From Lachnospiraceae bacterium (GTDB lineage: Bacteria > Bacillota > Clostridia > Lachnospirales > Lachnospiraceae), in assembly GCA_017961385.1 (NCBI GenBank), contig JAGCXJ010000006.1, positions 1 through 11,850 of the forward strand: a stretch of DNA of 11,850 nt. The letters are read 5' to 3'. Below, one piece after another: positions 1-5,800 of this stretch. The notes under the pieces are model-generated. The model was not told the DNA's origin. It did no database searches and worked only from the letters and a program-made list of their open reading frames with translations. The translations under genes were made by a program, and so were the position numbers. How positions within the stretch are numbered: the first letter of the stretch is position 1; every line of letters starts with the position of its first letter.

Positions 1-27
1 TGAATGCTTTTACTATAATACCACATC

Positions 28-93
28 TTAAAGGATTTTAACACTTCCGAGACTTCTCTTGTCAAATTTCTCTTCACAGTACTTGCATCTTTA
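28..93 (-). pseudogene. pyrI: Severed C-terminal end of pyrI (second zinc Cys pair)
   Basis: Reading through the TAA at 91-93 in the pyrI frame gives RCKYCEEKFDKRSLGSVKIL and then a TAA at 28-30. RCKYCE is the Cys-x2-Cys half of the PyrI zinc site, so this is clearly the true C-terminus. Full-length pyrI would span 28-480 with 150 codons before the final stop, a normal size. Relatives usually have Tyr just before RCKYC, so one base change (TAC or TAT to TAA) would explain the break. No frameshift is needed. The remnant has no start codon or ribosome binding site of its own. Confidence 0.85.
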
Positions 94-480
94 CAGCCCT
101 TTCTGTTCATCAGAAAGGAAGAAAATATGAGGCAGTTCCTGTTCGATCGATGTGATGCATCTTGGATTCTTGCACTTGAATACTCTCTGGATCTCCTTAG
201 GAAGAGTGAGTTCCTTCTTCTGCACTATCTCTCCGTCCTTTATAACATTTACGGTTATATTGCAGTCAATGACAGCCAGTACATCAAGGTTAAGATCTTC
301 AATATCGCATTCAACCTTTAAGATATCCTTCTTGCCCATCTTGTCTGATTTGGCATTCATTATCATCGCAACTGTACAGTCTCTTGTATCAAGCTGAAGA
401 TGATGATATATTGACAGGCTTTGACCTGCCTTTATGTGATCGAGTACAAATCCTTCTTCTATCTTTCCGACGTTTAACAT
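91..480 (-). CDS. pyrI: Aspartate carbamoyltransferase regulatory subunit PyrI, cut short by an in-frame TAA
   Basis: PyrI is the regulatory chain of aspartate transcarbamoylase. It binds nucleotide effectors through its N-terminal domain and docks on PyrB through a C-terminal zinc domain. The N-terminal part is normal (GFVLDHIKAGQ near residue 10, then the MGKKDILKVE and ITVNVIKDGEIV stretches). The first half of the zinc site is present as KCKNPRC, the Cys-x4-Cys pair. The frame stops at residue 129 after EQKGL, before the second Cys pair, whereas family members run to about 140-153 residues. The missing part follows in the same frame (separate entry). The ATG at 480 overlaps the end of pyrB by 7 bases and has a near-perfect GGAGGTGA site inside pyrB, so translation is coupled. 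If the stop is real, the product should fail to hold zinc or bind PyrB (inference from the E. coli enzyme). Confidence 0.9.
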   Translation of the reverse strand: MLNVGKIEEGFVLDHIKAGQSLSIYHHLQLDTRDCTVAMIMNAKSDKMGKKDILKVECDIEDLNLDVLAVIDCNITVNVIKDGEIVQKKELTLPKEIQRVFKCKNPRCITSIEQELPHIFFLSDEQKGL

Positions 481-1400
481 GCTATATCACCTCCCAAACC
501 AAGCAATGTATATATGAGTGCCATTCTGACATAAACTCCGTACTGAGCCTGTTTAAAATATGCAGCTCTTGGATCATCATCTATTTCTACGCTTATCTCG
601 TTTACTCTAGGAAGCGGATGAAGTACAAGCATATCTTCTTTTGCTGATTTCATCTTCTCCTTTGTAAGAACATAGAAGTCTTTTAATCTTATATAGTCTT
701 CCTCGTTAAAGAATCTTTCTCTTTGTACTCTTGTCATATACAAAAGATCAAGCTGAGGCATCACTTTATCTAGGCTTATAACCTCTTCATAGCCTATGTT
801 CTTGCTCTTTAGCATCTCTGTTATATAATCAGGCACCTTGAGTTCTTCGGGTGATATAAAGATAAACTTTATATCTTCATATCTTGCAAGTGCTTCTATC
901 AGTGAATGCACTGTACGGCCGAATTTAAGATCTCCGCACAATCCGATCGTAAATCCTCCGAGTTTGCCTTTTAAGCTTCTGATCGTTAAAAGATCCGTAA
1001 GAGTTTGTGTCGGATGCTGATGGCCGCCGTCGCCTGCATTGATGACCGGTATTTTAGATCTTCCTGCAGCTACCATCGGAGCACCTTCCTTTGGATGTCT
1101 CATCGCGCATATATCCGCATAGCATGATATTACACGTATAGTATCAGATACGCTCTCTCCCTTTGCTGCACTTGATGAATCTGCTGATGAAAAACCAAGT
1201 ACGCTTCCTCCCAGGTTTAACATTGCTGATTCAAAGCTCAGTCTGGTTCTTGTGCTTGGCTCGTAAAAGCAGGTCGCAAGCTTTTTTCCATGACATGCAT
1301 CAGCGTACTTATCTCTGTTGTTTTCCATGTCATTTGCCAGATCAAAAAGCTTGTCAAGCTCTTCGACCGTAAAATCCAGTGGATTCATTAGATGTCTCAT
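474..1400 (-). CDS. pyrB: Aspartate carbamoyltransferase catalytic subunit PyrB
   Basis: PyrB condenses carbamoyl phosphate and L-aspartate to carbamoyl aspartate, the committed step of pyrimidine synthesis in the cytoplasm. From the ATG at 1400 it has 308 residues, typical for the family. Carbamoyl phosphate-binding STRTR lies at residues 49-53, the mobile-loop Lys near 80 (SSAAKGES), HPTQTLTDL at 129-137, RVQRER at 224-229 and HPLPR at 261-265. All expected active-site motifs are visible. An upstream in-frame ATG at 1418 touches the T-run of the leader terminator and has no ribosome binding site. The ATG at 1400 has AAAGGAA about 8 bases upstream and gives MRHLMNPLDF, a family-like N-terminus. 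Its end overlaps pyrI. The leader contains a terminator just upstream, which points to control by attenuation. Confidence 0.96.
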   Translation of the reverse strand: MRHLMNPLDFTVEELDKLFDLANDMENNRDKYADACHGKKLATCFYEPSTRTRLSFESAMLNLGGSVLGFSSADSSSAAKGESVSDTIRVISCYADICAMRHPKEGAPMVAAGRSKIPVINAGDGGHQHPTQTLTDLLTIRSLKGKLGGFTIGLCGDLKFGRTVHSLIEALARYEDIKFIFISPEELKVPDYITEMLKSKNIGYEEVISLDKVMPQLDLLYMTRVQRERFFNEEDYIRLKDFYVLTKEKMKSAKEDMLVLHPLPRVNEISVEIDDDPRAAYFKQAQYGVYVRMALIYTLLGLGGDIAC

Positions 1401-1418
1401 AATCCTTATTCCTTTCAT

Positions 1419-1449
1419 AAAAAAACGATGAGAATAAAATTCCCATCGT
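1419..1449 (-). terminator. Intrinsic terminator in the pyrB leader (attenuator)
   Basis: On the minus strand ACGATGGGAA (1449-1440), a 5-base loop and TTCTCATCGT (1434-1425) form a 10-bp stem with one G-U pair. A run of seven T (1425-1419) follows directly. It lies between the pyrB promoter and the pyrB start, in the same direction, so RNA polymerase must pass it to reach pyrB. That is the arrangement of an attenuator. E. coli pyrBI is also controlled by leader attenuation; the mechanism here is inferred. Confidence 0.8.
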
Positions 1450-1455
1450 CTGTTA

Positions 1456-1497
1456 TCATGTTCTTCTTAAATTGTGGTTGGTCTCAATCAGTCTCAC
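1456..1497 (-). CDS. Candidate 13-residue leader peptide of pyrBI
   Basis: A GTG at 1497 lies 7 bases after GGGAGG. It opens a short frame reading MRLIETNHNLRRT and ending at TGA (1458-1456), with a TAA in frame directly after. The stop is only 6 bases before the attenuator stem, so a ribosome finishing here would cover the 5' arm and favour read-through into pyrB. This fits the coupled attenuation logic known for E. coli pyrBI, but the peptide is not related to that leader. The weak points are the GTG start and the very short frame; it could be chance. Confidence 0.35.
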   Translation of the reverse strand: MRLIETNHNLRRT

Positions 1498-1521
1498 AAT
1501 ATAGCCTCCCGCATTTAGGCT

Positions 1522-1550
1522 ATAATACCATATCTTGTGGTATTATTCAA
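1522..1550 (-). promoter_or_regulatory. pyrBI promoter with a palindrome across the -35 to -10 region
   Basis: TTGAAT (1550-1545), a 17-base spacer and TATTAT (1527-1522) make a good sigma-A type promoter, with transcription expected from near 1515. A perfect 9-bp inverted repeat, ATAATACCA (1546-1538) and TGGTATTAT (1530-1522), separated by 7 bases, covers the spacer and the -10. This is where a repressor could bind. It is not a terminator for the gene upstream, since no T-run follows. Confidence 0.65.
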
Positions 1551-1562
1551 CAATTAATTTCA

Positions 1563-2213
1563 TTATCTTGCATCTTTAAACACTCCCCTGAAAGCACGCT
1601 GCGAAATTGGCACTCTGATCAACAGCCTGCATATCAGATACTGCAATATAGCTCCAATGAAGATGACTATATATCCGAATATCACTACCTCGGTTAATGA
1701 CACTTTGGTAAACAGGTCCAATGAATTCATTATATTCATGCCTGTTGTTATAAAGGCAAATGTAAAGCAGAATATCAGGACTGAAACCAAAAAATACTTA
1801 TAAACAAACCCGGTATATATGAAAAGTATAAAAAACATGATGTCTATCATCAGTAAAGATGAAGTGTTGTCTCTTATATTCTCCGGGTGTATCCTAGCCA
1901 TACTGAGCCTGAAAATGATTAACAGTGTGTAGAGTACTATTGAGAGAATACCATTCAGCTTAACAGGCATATCCAGCTGTATCCTTCGTCCTATGCTGGA
2001 TGACTGTATCATATCAGACATAGAAAGGCTCATTACAAACTGAAACAGATAAATACTTGTAAGTACTATATAGAAACCGCCTAGGTACTGCGTACCCTTT
2101 GTAACGATCTCATTGATCAGTCCTATTACGAAAAATATAATTAAAAATATAATATTCGTCTTGAATTTGAAACTGTATTTACAAAGCTTTAAGAATTTTA
2201 TAGTATCTTTCAT
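1563..2213 (-). CDS. ABC-2-like membrane protein, second permease of the GntR/ABC operon
   Basis: A 216-residue hydrophobic protein with about six predicted membrane helices, near residues 20-35, 43-66, 88-105, 119-138, 141-160 and 173-196. A basic N-terminus (KLCKYSFKFK) and C-terminus suggest both ends are cytoplasmic. I do not recognise a specific family. Its place as last gene after a GntR regulator, an ABC ATPase and another six-helix protein makes it a probable permease subunit. The ATG at 2213 follows GGGGGAT at usable spacing, 17 bases after the previous stop. It ends in TAA just before the pyrB promoter, and I see no clear terminator between them, so some read-through into pyrBI is possible. 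The substrate cannot be told from the sequence. Confidence 0.7.
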   Translation of the reverse strand: MKDTIKFLKLCKYSFKFKTNIIFLIIFFVIGLINEIVTKGTQYLGGFYIVLTSIYLFQFVMSLSMSDMIQSSSIGRRIQLDMPVKLNGILSIVLYTLLIIFRLSMARIHPENIRDNTSSLLMIDIMFFILFIYTGFVYKYFLVSVLIFCFTFAFITTGMNIMNSLDLFTKVSLTEVVIFGYIVIFIGAILQYLICRLLIRVPISQRAFRGVFKDAR

Positions 2214-2230
2214 TCTAAATCCCCCATCTC

Positions 2231-2860
2231 TTACATAAGATCCTTATATGATTCCTTTATCTTTTTTGAAGCAAAGATCTGTGTAAATATAACACCGCCT
2301 GCAAGCAGCAAGATCAACGCGATGATCACCGGCATTGCATTTATAAACTTATTGATGCACAAAACATCGATTATGAGTCCTACGATCAAAAACGGAGACG
2401 ATATCATTACCAAAAATCCATACATTGTAACGAATCTGGTAAAGCTTACCGACCACACACTTACATTCGCAAGAGCAAGTGCAAACACAACAATAACTGC
2501 AGGATCATCAACTGATCTTGATACGAGTATTCCCGGTAGCAGCGTGTAGGCTATCGTTCTTATTATTCTTAATATCGAATCGGAAAGCATGCTCTTTTTT
2601 ACAAGATCCATTCCATTAATAGATGTTTTCAGATATTCCATACCGAAATTGTTCTTTCGATATATTGCTCCGTAACCGAAATATTCTGTCGAAATCTCAT
2701 ATATCATCAGCCATGCCTGGATAAACACAAATATCTCAGGATATACACCTCCAATAAAGAATCTGTAAATCGTTCCGATGATCACGAAAACAAGAGGCAC
2801 TAAAACATTTGTTATGTTGAAATATCTACTTCCAACTACTGCTTTATGAATCTTTATCAT
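2231..2860 (-). CDS. ABC-2-like membrane protein, first permease of the GntR/ABC operon
   Basis: A 209-residue membrane protein with about six hydrophobic segments, near residues 17-36, 40-57, 96-114, 120-138, 144-168 and 174-196, and a lysine-rich C-terminus (SKKIKESYKDLM). It probably forms the membrane channel together with the downstream permease and the upstream ATPase. The ATG at 2860 follows, by one base, the TGA (2864-2862) that ends the full reading frame of the ATPase gene. That spacing indicates translational coupling to the full-length ATPase. With the ATPase now stopping at 3069, ribosomes would end about 208 bases upstream, and initiation would rely on the AAGGATGG about 10 bases before this ATG. 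No transported compound can be assigned. Confidence 0.7.
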   Translation of the reverse strand: MIKIHKAVVGSRYFNITNVLVPLVFVIIGTIYRFFIGGVYPEIFVFIQAWLMIYEISTEYFGYGAIYRKNNFGMEYLKTSINGMDLVKKSMLSDSILRIIRTIAYTLLPGILVSRSVDDPAVIVVFALALANVSVWSVSFTRFVTMYGFLVMISSPFLIVGLIIDVLCINKFINAMPVIIALILLLAGGVIFTQIFASKKIKESYKDLM

Positions 2861-2861
2861 A

Positions 2862-3071
2862 TCAGAGTACCATCCTTGTATTCTTCTTCATTACGGCAAC
2901 GCTTATCTGATATAGCGAAGGTGTTTCCTTAGTAAGGTTCATTCCCGCGATCTTATCAAGATCTTCTGCAAGACAGATACCTTCAAATCCGTACGGGTTT
3001 GCGGTTATCGAATAAAGGATACTTTTTGCAGCTTCTGTATCTTCCGCATCTCCTTTTACAAGAATATATTA
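2862..3071 (-). pseudogene. Severed C-terminal tail of the ABC ATPase gene
   Basis: After the TAA at 3069-3071 the ATPase frame stays open for 68 codons. It begins YILVKGDAEDTEAAKSIL, passes through ITANPYGFEGICLAEDLDK and ends at NTRMVL, then TGA at 2864-2862. It reads as real protein, and its stop lies one base from the next ATG, as expected for the original gene end. The final segment (ETPSLYQISVAVMKKN) resembles the C-terminal tails of BcrA-like ATPases with YtrA-type regulators (from memory). A change of a Lys codon AAA to TAA after ELKE would explain the break. The full gene would be 2862-3767 with 301 codons. Confidence 0.75.
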
Positions 3072-3767
3072 TTCTTTTAGTTCATCAACAAATCCTTTTT
3101 CAACGATCTTGCCGTGTTCCATAATGATCGCATAATCTGTAATGCTCTCCATATCAGCTACGTTATGAGTTGAAAAGAATACTGTATGATTTCCTTCACC
3201 GTTATTGATATAGTCTCCGATCATCGAATTGAGGACATCTCTCATAAGAGGATCAAGTGGTGAGGCCGGCTCATCAAGTATCAGAAGCTTTGTATCTCTT
3301 GCTAGTACTGTCGCCAGCATCAGCTTCATCTTCGTTCCGTCCGAAAGATCGCTGTTCTTCTTCTTTGGATCGAAATCATGGTCACCAAATAGCGCTAAAC
3401 GATTGCACAGTTCTCTGAATCTGTCCTTATCAAAGTTATCAAAGATCAGTTCACTTATAGTTTCAATATCTCCAACAGTCCACGTAGGTAAAAAATACTT
3501 TCCGGGACCGGTATATCCTATGCTGTTCTTTACTTCAGGATTCAGTTCCTTTTCATTTACGGAGTACTTGTCAAAATATGTGATATCACCTTTAAAATCA
3601 AGCCTTATACCTGAAAGCATATTTAATAGCGTTGTCTTACCGGCTCCGTTCTCCCCTATCAGAGCTGTTGCGAATCCCTGAGGGATCTCAAATTCAGGTA
3701 TATCGAGCTTGAAATTCTTATACTCCTTGATTAGATTCTGTCCTTTTACAACTGTTGTGTAATTCAT
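3069..3767 (-). CDS. ABC transporter ATPase of the GntR/ABC operon, truncated by an in-frame TAA
   Basis: This is a BcrA/CcmA-like ABC ATPase that would power transport through the two downstream membrane proteins at the cytoplasmic face. Walker A is GENGAGKTT (residues 38-46), the signature LSDGT (141-145), Walker B LLILDEP (161-167) and the switch His is 201 (STHN). The nucleotide-binding domain is therefore complete. The frame ends at residue 232 after DELKE, although the same frame continues for 68 more codons. The ATG at 3767 overlaps the TGA of the regulator gene (ATGA) and has AGGAGG 4 bases upstream. The truncated protein may still hydrolyse ATP; the loss of the tail could affect regulation or partner binding (inference). 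Similar operons are linked to cell-envelope stress and antibiotic peptide efflux, but the substrate here is unknown. Confidence 0.88.
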   Translation of the reverse strand: MNYTTVVKGQNLIKEYKNFKLDIPEFEIPQGFATALIGENGAGKTTLLNMLSGIRLDFKGDITYFDKYSVNEKELNPEVKNSIGYTGPGKYFLPTWTVGDIETISELIFDNFDKDRFRELCNRLALFGDHDFDPKKKNSDLSDGTKMKLMLATVLARDTKLLILDEPASPLDPLMRDVLNSMIGDYINNGEGNHTVFFSTHNVADMESITDYAIIMEHGKIVEKGFVDELKE

Positions 3768-4144
3768 ACATCCTCCTGTGAAAGCATATATAATGCTTTT
3801 AATGTTTCAATAAGTTCAGATTCTGTTATATTTGCGATCTTGGCTGAATTTATCGCATCATTAAGCGAATCTTCAACTTTTCGTAAATGCTGTTCTCTAA
3901 GCATCTCAGAGTTCTGTGCATTCACGTAATACCCTTTTCCCTGTGCAGCAGTAACAAGTCCTTCACTTTCAAGGATCTCATAAGCTTTCATAGTTGTTAT
4001 GACGCTGATGCGTAGATCCTTTGCAAGCCCTCTTATTGACGGCAGGTAATCGCCCTGTTTAAACTTTCCGGAAAGTATATCCGTTTTAAAGCTGTCTGCT
4101 ATCTGCTGATAGATCGGTTTGTCCGAATTCTGTGTTAACTGCAT
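3764..4144 (-). CDS. GntR family transcriptional regulator, YtrA subfamily
   Basis: A 126-residue DNA-binding regulator. Residues 10-76 form the GntR winged helix (PIYQQIADSFKTDILSG, LPSIRGLAKDLRISVITTMKAY, LVTAAQGKGYYV), followed by only about 50 helical residues. This short C-terminus without a large effector domain is the mark of the YtrA subfamily, which usually represses the ABC operon it heads. The frame could open at a TTG at 4162, but AAGAGGAA lies 7-8 bases before the ATG at 4144 and covers the TTG region, so 4144 is chosen. The stop overlaps the ATPase start by 4 bases. The gene lies behind a strong promoter and several inverted repeats, consistent with autoregulation. The effector is unknown. 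Confidence 0.92.
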   Translation of the reverse strand: MQLTQNSDKPIYQQIADSFKTDILSGKFKQGDYLPSIRGLAKDLRISVITTMKAYEILESEGLVTAAQGKGYYVNAQNSEMLREQHLRKVEDSLNDAINSAKIANITESELIETLKALYMLSQEDV

Positions 4145-4169
4145 ATTGTAGTTCCTCTTCAAAAATCCT

Positions 4170-4212
4170 ATTGGTGTACGAAAACCCTCCCCCTAGTTTT
4201 CGTACATCCAAT
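4170..4212 (-). repeat. Near-perfect 16-bp inverted repeat in the GntR operon leader
   Basis: The arms are ATTGGTGTACGAAAAC (4170-4185) and GTTTTCGTACATCCAAT (4196-4212) on the plus strand. They are exact complements apart from one extra base, with a 10-base loop. In the transcript the loop is UAGGGGGAGG. The repeat lies downstream of the predicted start of transcription and upstream of the regulator's ribosome binding site. It could be an operator for the GntR dimer or a stable RNA hairpin. A T-run follows only after a gap, so it is a poor terminator. Confidence 0.8.
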
Positions 4213-4228
4213 AACAGTTGCAACTGTT
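4213..4228. repeat. Perfect 16-bp palindrome in the GntR operon leader
   Basis: AACAGTTGCAACTGTT is fully self-complementary and directly abuts the larger inverted repeat. Half of it belongs to a minus-strand direct repeat, AACTGTTATTGG (4219-4208). This matches AACTGTTATAGG (4257-4246) inside the promoter spacer at 11 of 12 positions. The spacing and repetition suggest operator half-sites. Confidence 0.7.
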
Positions 4229-4237
4229 TATGTGTTA

Positions 4238-4266
4238 TATATACACCTATAACAGTTTCGTGTCAA
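4238..4266 (-). promoter_or_regulatory. Promoter of the GntR/ABC operon
   Basis: Consensus TTGACA (4266-4261), a 17-base spacer and TATATA (4243-4238) predict a strong sigma-A promoter with a start near 4231. The spacer carries AACTGTTATAGG, repeated downstream. The -10 is embedded in the near-palindrome GTGTATATATAACAC. A strong promoter surrounded by symmetry suggests repression by the GntR protein it transcribes. Confidence 0.75.
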
Positions 4267-4311
4267 TATGTTTTTAAACATTTTTTGAAATTTTATATTT
4301 TTTCTTCAGTG

Positions 4312-4320
4312 TGCTAAAAT
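4312..4320 (+). promoter_or_regulatory. Extended -10 element of the amidase gene
   Basis: TGTGCTAAAAT ends here and contains the TGn plus TAAAAT extended -10. The sequence 17 bases upstream is AT-rich with only a weak -35. Transcription would begin about 7 bases downstream, at or next to the amidase ATG at 4327. Confidence 0.45.
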
Positions 4321-4326
4321 ATCCAT

Positions 4327-5763
4327 ATGCGAAAATTTCTGACAATCCTGGCAATTTCATACTGCATGATTTTATTTCAATCATGTTCATCCCCTGATGT
4401 ATCGAAAGATATAAATGTTGATACACAGCAAGTAACTCAAAACGAGGCTGTACAAGATCTGTCATCACCCACTCTTTCTGTTACAAAAGAATCTGTTCCT
4501 ACAGAAAAGCCCAAAGATGCTGCAAGTCTTGCTCTTGATAAGATGTTAGAAGAACTTAACAAAAGATATGCAGACATTCTTCCTTCAGGCAGTTTTGTTA
4601 TAGAGGATATAAAAATAGTTAATGTCTCAAAGGCAGACAATGATACTGTTTTTGAAGCGATATGCCACAGTCCGATACATGATAAGGACTTCAGAGTGTA
4701 TCTGAGCGAGACCACAGCGCTTGTAAGTGATGATTTTTCAAAGCTTCTCTTGGGAGATGCCATAGAGGCTGATATAGACACTGTTATTAGCCAAAACACA
4801 CTGGATAAGATAACAGGATATAAATATGTATATGAAATGAGTAATGGCGGCTATAAGACTGTTGAGGATATAGATGAATATATCTCAGGCACTGACAGTC
4901 ATATCATCATAGATATTTGCTGCGATGAAGGTCTTTCAGACGATGAAATGACCGCTCTTAATAATATATGTGAAAATCTTTCCCAAAGAGGATACAGTTT
5001 TGTTTTAAACTGCTCAGTTTCAGATGAAAAGACTTCCTTTTATCATGATCCAAGACATGACAAGATAATCACAGATGAACAGCTCTCAACACTGGCTAAA
5101 AAGGAAACTGTTCAGATCTATGACCCGTCAAATTCATCAAATGTGATAGTCATAGATGCCGGTCATCAGAAGAAAGGCAATTCCGAAAAAGAGCCTATAG
5201 GTCCGGGTGCCAGTGAAATGAAAGCAAAGGTATCAGGTGGAACTACCGGAGTAGCCAGCGGTCTTGCAGAATATGAACTAAACCTATCTGTTGCACTCAA
5301 ACTTCAAAACATACTTTTGGCCAGAGGATATACAGTCATCATGGTAAGGACCGATAATGATGTAAATATCAGCAACAGTGAAAGAGCTAAAATCGCCAAT
5401 GACAACAATGCTGCAGCCTTTATACGAATACATGCTAACGGTTCCGAAAACTCAAGTGTACACGGAGCAATGACGATATGTCAGACGCCTTCAAATCCTT
5501 ACAATGCATCCTTAGCTCCTTTAAGCAAGCAGCTCTCAACATGTGTACTAGATTCACTTGTGGCCTCAACAGGATGCAAGAAAGAAAGAGTCTGGGAAAC
5601 AGATACGATGAGCGGCATCAACTGGTGCACTGTTCCTGTTACGATAGTTGAGATGGGATATATGACAAATCCTGATGAGGATCTAAAGATGGCATCAGAT
5701 GATTATCAGAATCTCATAGCCGAAGGAATAGCAAACGGAATAGATAATTACATGAACCGATAA
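4327..5763 (+). CDS. Lipoprotein N-acetylmuramoyl-L-alanine amidase (Amidase_3)
   Basis: A 478-residue cell-wall hydrolase that should cut the bond between N-acetylmuramic acid and L-alanine in peptidoglycan. Residues 1-20 form a short lipoprotein signal (charged RK, hydrophobic core, FQSC with Cys20 as lipidation site; the lipobox is not classic). Residues 21-65 are a Ser/Thr/Pro/Glu-rich linker. Residues about 66-265 are an unassigned domain. Residues about 272-478 are Amidase_3, with zinc ligands His280 (VIDAGH), Glu315 (EYELN) and His369 (IHANG) and catalytic Glu442 (VEMGYMTNP). It is therefore expected to be active outside the membrane. No ribosome binding site precedes the ATG at 4327 and the -10 is 7 bases upstream, so a leaderless mRNA is possible. 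It is the only plus-strand gene and converges on rpe. Confidence 0.92.
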   Translation: MRKFLTILAISYCMILFQSCSSPDVSKDINVDTQQVTQNEAVQDLSSPTLSVTKESVPTEKPKDAASLALDKMLEELNKRYADILPSGSFVIEDIKIVNVSKADNDTVFEAICHSPIHDKDFRVYLSETTALVSDDFSKLLLGDAIEADIDTVISQNTLDKITGYKYVYEMSNGGYKTVEDIDEYISGTDSHIIIDICCDEGLSDDEMTALNNICENLSQRGYSFVLNCSVSDEKTSFYHDPRHDKIITDEQLSTLAKKETVQIYDPSNSSNVIVIDAGHQKKGNSEKEPIGPGASEMKAKVSGGTTGVASGLAEYELNLSVALKLQNILLARGYTVIMVRTDNDVNISNSERAKIANDNNAAAFIRIHANGSENSSVHGAMTICQTPSNPYNASLAPLSKQLSTCVLDSLVASTGCKKERVWETDTMSGINWCTVPVTIVEMGYMTNPDEDLKMASDDYQNLIAEGIANGIDNYMNR

Positions 5764-5768
5764 ACACA

Positions 5769-5800
5769 GAAGCGAAGAAAGCCTATGCTCTCTCCGCTTC
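5769..5800. terminator. Probable bidirectional terminator between the amidase gene and rpe
   Basis: GAAGCGAAGA (5769-5778) and TCTCCGCTTC (5791-5800) pair over 10 bases with one mismatch, around a 12-base loop. The hairpin straddles the 19-base gap between the converging genes and overlaps the end of rpe. T-rich sequence follows on both sides but is not a clean run, so efficiency is uncertain. Confidence 0.5.

Noticed and set aside
1501..1515. PyrR-binding element in the pyrB leader
   Set aside because: Only the GNGAGGYU part of the remembered consensus matches (GGGAGGCT); the 5' half of the motif does not, and the supporting stem would begin before the transcription start.
3229..3681. Plus-strand 150-codon open frame opposite the ABC ATPase
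   Set aside because: It lies wholly opposite a gene with all ABC motifs, has low-complexity Ser-rich content and no supporting features. Other long antisense frames over pyrB, rpe, transketolase and the kinase were dropped for the same reason.
28..3767. Alternative genetic code with TAA read as an amino acid
   Set aside because: TAA is the natural end of pyrB, both permease genes, araD and the exporter gene, at positions that fit family lengths and operon spacing.
4170..4212. Large leader inverted repeat as a transcription terminator
   Set aside because: The T-run comes several bases after the stem rather than directly, and lies before a regulator with a good ribosome binding site. Operator or RNA structure is likelier.
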